NCBI GenBank assembly: GCA_013388425.1
Contig: JACADV010000017.1
Location: forward strand, 1-37,732
From: Thermoanaerobaculaceae bacterium
GTDB taxonomy: Bacteria > Acidobacteriota > Thermoanaerobaculia > Thermoanaerobaculales > Thermoanaerobaculaceae
Direction: 5' to 3'
Length of the DNA: 37,732 nt
The notes under the pieces were generated by a model. The model had not been told where the DNA came from, did not search any database, and saw nothing but the letters and a program-made list of their open reading frames with translations. Positions 34,601-37,732 of this stretch are shown in pieces (position 1 is the stretch's first letter; each line of letters starts with the position of its first letter). The position numbers and the translations under genes were made by a program.

Positions 34601-35242
34601 CTCCCCCACGGCTTCGAGGGCCAGGGCCCGGAGCACTCTTCCGCCCGCATGGAACGGTTCCTGCAGCTGGCCGCCGGGGAGAACATGCGTATTGCCGTGC
34701 CGTCCACGGCAGGCCAGTACTTCCACCTGTTGCGCAGCCAGGCGCACATGGACCACGCGGTCCCGCTCGTCGTCTTCACGCCCAAGAGCCTGCTCCGCGC
34801 CGAAACGGCCCGAGCCTCGGGCCAGGAGCTGGTGGCCGGCCACTGGCAGCCGCTGCTCCCCGACCCCTCCCCCCCACCGCAGCCCACCACCCTGCTCCTG
34901 TGCACCGGCAAGGTGGCCTACGACCTCCTCGCGCGTCGCGCCGACAGCGGCGACGGGAACACCACCATCGTGCGGGTGGAGCAGCTCCACCCCTTCCCGC
35001 TCCCCCGCCTGATTGAGCTCCTGGCGGCCCACCCCACCGTGGAGCGGCTGCGCTGGGTGCAGGAGGAGCCGCGCAACATGGGCGCCTGGGGCTACCTGGC
35101 GCCGCTCCTCGCCGAGGCTGCAGGGGGGCGTCCCCTCGCCTACGTGGGGCGTCCCGCCGCTGGCTCCCCCGCCACCGGCTCCGCCCGCATCCACCAGAGC
35201 GAGCAGGAGTGGCTAGTGAACGAGGCGTTCCGACAAGGGTAA
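31649..35242 (+). CDS. kgd: 2-oxoglutarate dehydrogenase E1 with fused E2 domain
   Basis: A 1197-residue TCA-cycle enzyme. In order: a helical E1-type N-terminus (about 10-45, FGPNVWLIDEMYRQFVERPE), an Ala/Pro linker (about 46-85), a succinyltransferase catalytic domain (about 95-330) with TYDHRVIQGAESG (active His296), and the thiamine diphosphate E1 region (about 345-1197) with HRGRLNVLANV (His528), HGDAAFAGQG (Asp628) and VVNNGIGF. There is no lipoyl domain. This is the architecture of mycobacterial KGD and corynebacterial OdhA, which rely on the lipoyl domain of the pyruvate dehydrogenase E2. The ATG follows GGTAGGG. The strong match runs the full length. Confidence 0.95.
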   Translation: MSDESRHPTEFGPNVWLIDEMYRQFVERPESVSESWREFFSDYRPAVGRPAAVPPGGAPRPAMEGVTAAAAAVAPPPTEVPAGAVPLVGPAGRLVENMEGSLAVPTATSVRTIPVKLLEENRLLANLHLAEGSGGKLSFTHILAWAVVQALRRMPALRTVYLEVGGRPYKLVPEHVNLGLAVDLERKDGSRALLVPNIKNADTLDFAGFFAAYNALLRRVFSNQLSPDDFAGTTVSLTNPGMLGTSQSVPRLMPAQSCIVAVGSIDYPPEYRAADPKALAALGISRVTTLTCTYDHRVIQGAESGLFLGELERLLAGGDQFYEGIFASLKIPHEPFRAARDTNPYLGDGAGRGIVEKQAAVLQLIHMHRVRGHLVAHINPLNDEIPTHEELELSRYGLTIWDLDREFLTGGLGGRDRATLREILVALREAYCGTLSAEFMHIQDPEQRVWLQERLERSETRALPRQAKLRILDRLNAAEAFERFLHTKYVGHKRFSLEGAETLIPLLDRLLQRAARSGVEAVVMGMSHRGRLNVLANVLGKSAAKIFREFEGDIDPMSREGTGDVKYHLGAEADWEGPEGERLHITLASNPSHLEAVDPVVEGMARAAQDTRGDTARRRVLPVLVHGDAAFAGQGVVAETLNLSALPGYRTGGTIHVVVNNGIGFTTAPADARSSVYATDVARMVQAPIFHVNAEDPEACAFVIELAFEFRQAFAKDVVVDLIGYRRWGHNEADEPAFTQPLMYAKIRDRRSVRKLYTETLVNRGELDLAEAEALLDDFRAKLEATFEATRESAPPGICPLPLEPPLPPEPPPPPPAPLATLEMVSERLARLPEGFAVHPKLQRLLESRREALAKNAVDFGTAEALAFALLLLEGKTIRLAGQDSRRGTFSHRHAVLVDQITGTEYTPLQHVAQGQPPFLIYDSPLSEYAALGFEYGYSVQRPDALVLWEAQFGDFANGAQIVIDQFIAAAHEKWDQHARLTLLLPHGFEGQGPEHSSARMERFLQLAAGENMRIAVPSTAGQYFHLLRSQAHMDHAVPLVVFTPKSLLRAETARASGQELVAGHWQPLLPDPSPPPQPTTLLLCTGKVAYDLLARRADSGDGNTTIVRVEQLHPFPLPRLIELLAAHPTVERLRWVQEEPRNMGAWGYLAPLLAEAAGGRPLAYVGRPAAGSPATGSARIHQSEQEWLVNEAFRQG

Positions 35243-35256
35243 AGGAGGCTCGAGCC

Positions 35257-35979
35257 ATGCCCACTGTCCTCTGGCTGCTGCTCGCTGCAACCGCCGCTCC
35301 GGCGGCAGCGGCGGCCGACTCCCCGCTGCCCACCGCCCTCGTGATCGTGGACGTCCAGAACTTCTACTTCGCGGGGGGACGGCTGCCCCTGGAGCGCCCG
35401 CTGGAGGCCAGCGCCACGGCGAGGGTGGTCCTGGACCGCTTCCGGAGCCTCCACTGGCCCGTCATCCACGTCCAGCACCTGCCGCGGGGAGTCGAGCTAC
35501 CGGACCCCGACATTGCTGACGCTGCCTATAGGATCCACCCCAGCGTCAAGCCGCTGCCCGGAGAAACCGTGATCGGCAAACACCACGCCAACGCCTTCCG
35601 GGACACCCAGCTCCTGGCGGAGCTGCAGCGGCGCCAAGTGCAGCGGGTCGTGCTCTGCGGCATGCAGACCCACATGTGCGTCGAGGCCACGGCTCGCGCC
35701 GCCGCCGATGCCGGTTTCGAGGTGGTGGTGTTGCAGGATGCCTGCGCCACCCGCGCCCTCACCTTTGGCGGCGTCGCCCTGAGCGCCGAGCAAGTGCACG
35801 CCGCTGCCCTCGCCTCCCTCCAGAGCGCCTACGCCACCGTCCTCCCCGCCGCCGCATTCCTCGCCACCCTGCCCCTTCCCTCCACCCCCGGGCAACCCCT
35901 GCAGCCTCGCCACCCCCCCAGCTTCGCTGAGGAGTTCTCGGGGTGCTTCGTCGACAGTCCCCACCGCCACGGCGACTGA
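35257..35979 (+). CDS. Exported isochorismatase-like cysteine hydrolase
   Basis: A 240-residue protein with a signal peptide (about 1-20) ahead of an isochorismatase-like hydrolase domain. The catalytic triad is visible: Asp32 in VIVDVQNFYF, Lys108 in VIGKHHANAF and Cys141 in GMQTHMCVEATA. The family includes nicotinamidases and other amidohydrolases; the exact substrate is not clear. Export is unusual for this family. The ATG has AAAGGAGG at 8-nt spacing and is 14 nt after the upstream gene, so it is probably in the same transcript. Part of its 3' end is duplicated at 37584-37732. Confidence 0.88.
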   Translation: MPTVLWLLLAATAAPAAAAADSPLPTALVIVDVQNFYFAGGRLPLERPLEASATARVVLDRFRSLHWPVIHVQHLPRGVELPDPDIADAAYRIHPSVKPLPGETVIGKHHANAFRDTQLLAELQRRQVQRVVLCGMQTHMCVEATARAAADAGFEVVVLQDACATRALTFGGVALSAEQVHAAALASLQSAYATVLPAAAFLATLPLPSTPGQPLQPRHPPSFAEEFSGCFVDSPHRHGD

Positions 35980-36032
35980 CCCCTGTGGCACCGCCGTGAC
36001 CTGACCACGAGCCGGCCAGCCTCGCGTGGAGG

Positions 36033-36266
36033 GTGGCGTGCCGGCGCTGGGCGCCGTTGGCTCAAGGGATCTTGGAGGTCGACCCCCTCGGGTGCCCCCG
36101 CTGGCGTGCGACGATGCGGAGCATCGTGTGCATCACCGCACCCAAGGTGATCGCCACGATCCGCCGCCACCTGGCAAGCAGGGGATGGGACGCGCGCGAG
36201 CCCCCGCCCCCACCGACATCGACGCGGCCTCCCGGCCAGCGCACGCTCGAGGTGCTGCGGATCTGA
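36033..36266 (+). pseudogene. Degenerate C-terminus of an IS91-like transposase
   Basis: The translation contains ILEVDPLGCPRWRATMRSIV, followed by a CITAPKVIATIRRHL-like stretch and a PPPPP tail. This matches the well-known C-terminus of IS91-type and related transposases, EVDPLxCPxCGxxMRIIAxI then xxVIxxIxxHL and a Pro run. The second Cys of the CPxC motif is Trp here, and no upstream catalytic part is found, so it is a relic. The assignment is from memory of the family pattern; a homology search would settle it. Confidence 0.6.
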
Positions 36267-36372
36267 TCGAGCCCGCGGGTTGATAGCGCGTCTCCTCCTC
36301 GCCAGGGTCCTTAAGCGTCAGCATTCGCCTCACGTCCGCCCCGATTCACCCTGATCACGCCTCAACTCTGGG

Positions 36373-36378
36373 TATACT
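36373..36378 (+). promoter_or_regulatory. -10 element ahead of the structured RNA
   Basis: TATACT inside a near-palindrome (CTCTGGGT-ATACTC-ACCCTAGAG, one bulged base). The predicted start near 36385 would produce the structured region downstream. No good -35. The rest of 36267-36448 has no gene beyond a 6-codon ORF at 36410 (MTRKST) that I do not support. Confidence 0.4.
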
Positions 36379-36448
36379 CACCCTAGAGTGGGAAAAGGAA
36401 TTGTTATCTATGACGCGAAAATCAACTTGATCCCGTGGCCTTGGCGGG

Positions 36449-36690
36449 TGTCCGACGTGGAGGACAAGGCGTAAACCGCGCGTCGGAGCGGAGCCGGAAG
36501 TGGCGCTCTGGCTCACGACAGCGGAACACCAACCCTGGAGGGGGGACGAGACGCGTGGTAGCAGCGGCGAAACAGGCTAGCGGCTTACTGGCTAGTAAGA
36601 GGCCCCAAGCAGCCAGAAACCGGAGGGGTCGAGCGCGAACCAAGGTGCCGCCCAGAGGGACGCAGCTTGACGGTGGATTAGAGCAGCACT
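36449..36690 (+). ncRNA. Structured RNA resembling HEARO/omega RNA
   Basis: A region with several perfect stems: TCCGACG (36451-36457) with CGTCGGA (36481-36487); an imperfect stem, GTG (36500-36502) with CAC (36527-36529) and CGCT (36504-36507) with AGCG (36520-36523), enclosing CTGGCTCACGAC; and CTTACT (36584-36589) with AGTAAG (36594-36599) around GGCT. The stretches GAGCGGAGCCGGAAGTGG, GACAGCGGAACACC and CCCTGGAGG recall the HEARO RNA that guides IscB nucleases, whose guide lies at the RNA 5' end (here 36433-36448). An AAAGGAGG site follows about 15 nt later, but the gene there is a lipoprotein, not iscB. The family call is from memory of the consensus. Confidence 0.5.
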
Positions 36691-36714
36691 ACATTGAAAC
36701 CAAAGGAGGCCACG

Positions 36715-37275
36715 ATGCGTGGCGAGTCGCGGCGGATCTGTGTTGTCCTGTTGACTGGCGTTCTGGGTGGTTGCACGACCGCCAAACACGTCTCACAAGG
36801 TGGCTGGTTGCCTGGGTTCCCAATGTGGCAGGAGAAGAGCGTCCTCCTCATGCGGGTAGCCGATGCGATTGAGCCTGGCGAGGGTCCCGCTGGTGGTTCT
36901 GGCCAAGCCCTTACGTTGGGATTCCTGGAGGCACTGCAGAAACGGCAGGTTAAGGTCAGCCTGACTGAAGAGACCACGGTGGTTGGAGCTGCGGCACAGG
37001 CAAGAACTCTCGGGTTCCGCTATGTCATGCGGGTCGCGTTCACGACGTGGGAGGACAACGCCACTGCGTGGTCAGGTAATCCAGATAGGGCGGGCGCGGC
37101 TGCTGAGCTCTACGATGCCGAGACCGCTGTTCTAGTGGCGACGGCATCACACGCCGAGACAGCATCCAACATGACTTTCCTTGCGAGCAGCCCCGACCGC
37201 TTCTACTCAGCGATAATTGGCAACGTCATCAGATGCCTGTTTGCGGACGGTGCCTGCTCACAGCCAAGGAGGTAG
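36715..37275 (+). CDS. Lipoprotein, DUF4823-like
   Basis: A 186-residue predicted lipoprotein: basic N-terminus, hydrophobic core and lipobox VLGGC (Cys20). The rest has SVLLMRVADAIEPGEGP, YVMRVAFTTWEDNATAWSG and AAELYDAETAVLVATASH, a pattern I associate with DUF4823 lipoproteins of unknown function. ATG 36715 has AAAGGAGG 5 nt upstream. The DNA reads visibly less GC-rich than the core genes and uses codons such as ATT, ACG and AGA more freely, which suggests recent transfer. It sits at the position where HEARO elements normally carry iscB. Confidence 0.72.
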   Translation: MRGESRRICVVLLTGVLGGCTTAKHVSQGGWLPGFPMWQEKSVLLMRVADAIEPGEGPAGGSGQALTLGFLEALQKRQVKVSLTEETTVVGAAAQARTLGFRYVMRVAFTTWEDNATAWSGNPDRAGAAAELYDAETAVLVATASHAETASNMTFLASSPDRFYSAIIGNVIRCLFADGACSQPRR

Positions 37276-37358
37276 TCTTCACTACTCCTGGCTGGCCGTC
37301 GAGGACATCGAGAAAACGGGTGCGGCGCACATATAAGCGGTCGGCCCAGTAGGAATAG

Positions 37359-37421
37359 CTAGTAGGTGCCAGGTCCGCCTTAGTTTAGTTGACTAGTAGG
37401 TGCCAGGTCCGCCTTAGTTGA
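37359..37421 (+). repeat. 34-bp tandem duplication
   Basis: The unit starts CTAGTAGGTGCCAGG and is present at 37359-37392 and again from 37393, the second copy ending early. It is A+T-richer than its surroundings and lies between the lipoprotein gene and the duplicated hydrolase end. Such GTGCCAGG stretches occur near ends of some small transposable elements, but I cannot assign a family. No gene is seen in 37276-37583. Confidence 0.75.
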
Positions 37422-37583
37422 CAAGTTAGGAAGTACTGACCTGTCCAAGGCTTGCGCCGGAGTTCTGCTTCGAGTGCCGCCGGCTGATGATCGGATCCCG
37501 CCCCCACCCCGTATCGCCTGGCGCCTCGGCGGAGCTCCCCACTGACCGGATCCGCCGGCCGGCCCACGCATGGGCCCACGCTG

Positions 37584-37732
37584 GCCACCCGCGCCCTTGC
37601 CTGCGGCGGCGTCTCCCTGAGCGCCGAGCAAGTGCACGCCGCTGCCCTCGCCTCCCTCCAGAGCGCCTACGCCACCGTCCTCCCCGCCGCCGCATTCCTC
37701 GCCACCCTGCCCCTTCCCTCCACCCCCGGGCA
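37584..37732 (+). pseudogene. Partial second copy of the isochorismatase gene 3' end
   Basis: The segment 37615-37732 is identical to 35777-35894 (118 bp). The 31 bp before it are a diverged but aligned copy of 35746-35776, in the same frame (ATRALACGGVSLSAEQ against ATRALTFGGVALSAEQ). Similarity stops before 37584. The copy runs off the window edge in the middle of the homologous gene. It may be a fragment left by recombination, a tandem paralogue cut by the insertion, or an assembly artefact. Confidence 0.75.

Noticed and set aside
31460-35194. A 1244-codon open frame on the minus strand, opposite the E2-E1 gene
   Set aside because: Low-complexity His/Gly/Val-rich translation with no domain, opposite a highly conserved enzyme; typical of GC-rich antisense frames.
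36410-36430. Six-codon ORF MTRKST ahead of the structured RNA
   Set aside because: Too short, and its position next to the putative guide region makes coding unlikely.
37359-37421. Possible CRISPR or attachment site
   Set aside because: Only two copies, no spacer variation, no integrase or tRNA nearby.

Overview
The window is GC-rich bacterial DNA holding 28 intact protein-coding genes, packed in short operons on both strands, with a disturbed, accessory-looking right end (about 35.98-37.73 kb). No rRNA, tRNA, CRISPR array or intact insertion sequence is visible. The gene content suggests a free-living, respiring Gram-negative bacterium. It has a CIRCE-controlled groESL, a type II NADH dehydrogenase, a 2-oxoglutarate dehydrogenase with its own E2 domain, exported CARDB-like surface proteins with Pro/Thr linkers, and an ECF sigma factor with Spy-like periplasmic proteins. 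This set looks most like Acidobacteriota, but that is inference from family resemblance, not from a marker gene.

Layout. 1-392: non-coding repeats. 393-2453: groES-groEL on the minus strand with a sigma70-type promoter overlapped by a CIRCE operator. 2.5-5.7 kb: two exported surface proteins that share a CARDB-like domain with a GCVVCN motif. 5.75-12.27 kb: a surface-polysaccharide locus. One glycosyltransferase lies on the plus strand, converging on a five-gene minus-strand operon (rhomboid protease, PLP aminotransferase, phosphoglycosyl transferase, flippase, GT2) in which every neighbouring pair overlaps by 4 bp. 12.4-14.47 kb: ECF sigma factor, zinc-type anti-sigma factor and two Spy/CpxP-like proteins, ending in a hairpin terminator. 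14.5-17.4 kb: an RNase Z-like hydrolase and a large exported protein with eight decapeptide repeats. 17.4-18.8 kb: glnA, facing a bidirectional hairpin. 18.8-23.4 kb: a second RNase Z-like hydrolase divergent from an LtaS-like sulfatase-fold membrane protein, followed by a glmS-like gene. 23.4-27.2 kb: two adjacent diguanylate cyclases. 27.2-30.2 kb: a B12-binding radical SAM enzyme and a polytopic membrane protein. 30.3-36.0 kb: ndh, the E2-E1 fusion gene and an exported isochorismatase-like hydrolase.

The right end is different. After the isochorismatase gene come a degenerate transposase C-terminus, a structured region that resembles an IscB-associated HEARO (omega) RNA, a lipoprotein gene whose AT content looks higher than its neighbours' (by eye), a 34-bp tandem duplication, and a partial second copy of the isochorismatase 3' end that runs into the window edge. 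No iscB gene follows the RNA; the lipoprotein gene sits where iscB would normally be.

Transcription signals recur. Several TTGAC(A/G)-N17-TAnnnT promoters are visible. Several genes have a TACAAT, TATACT or TAGGGT element only 6-8 nt before the start codon and no Shine-Dalgarno, which suggests leaderless mRNAs are common in this organism.
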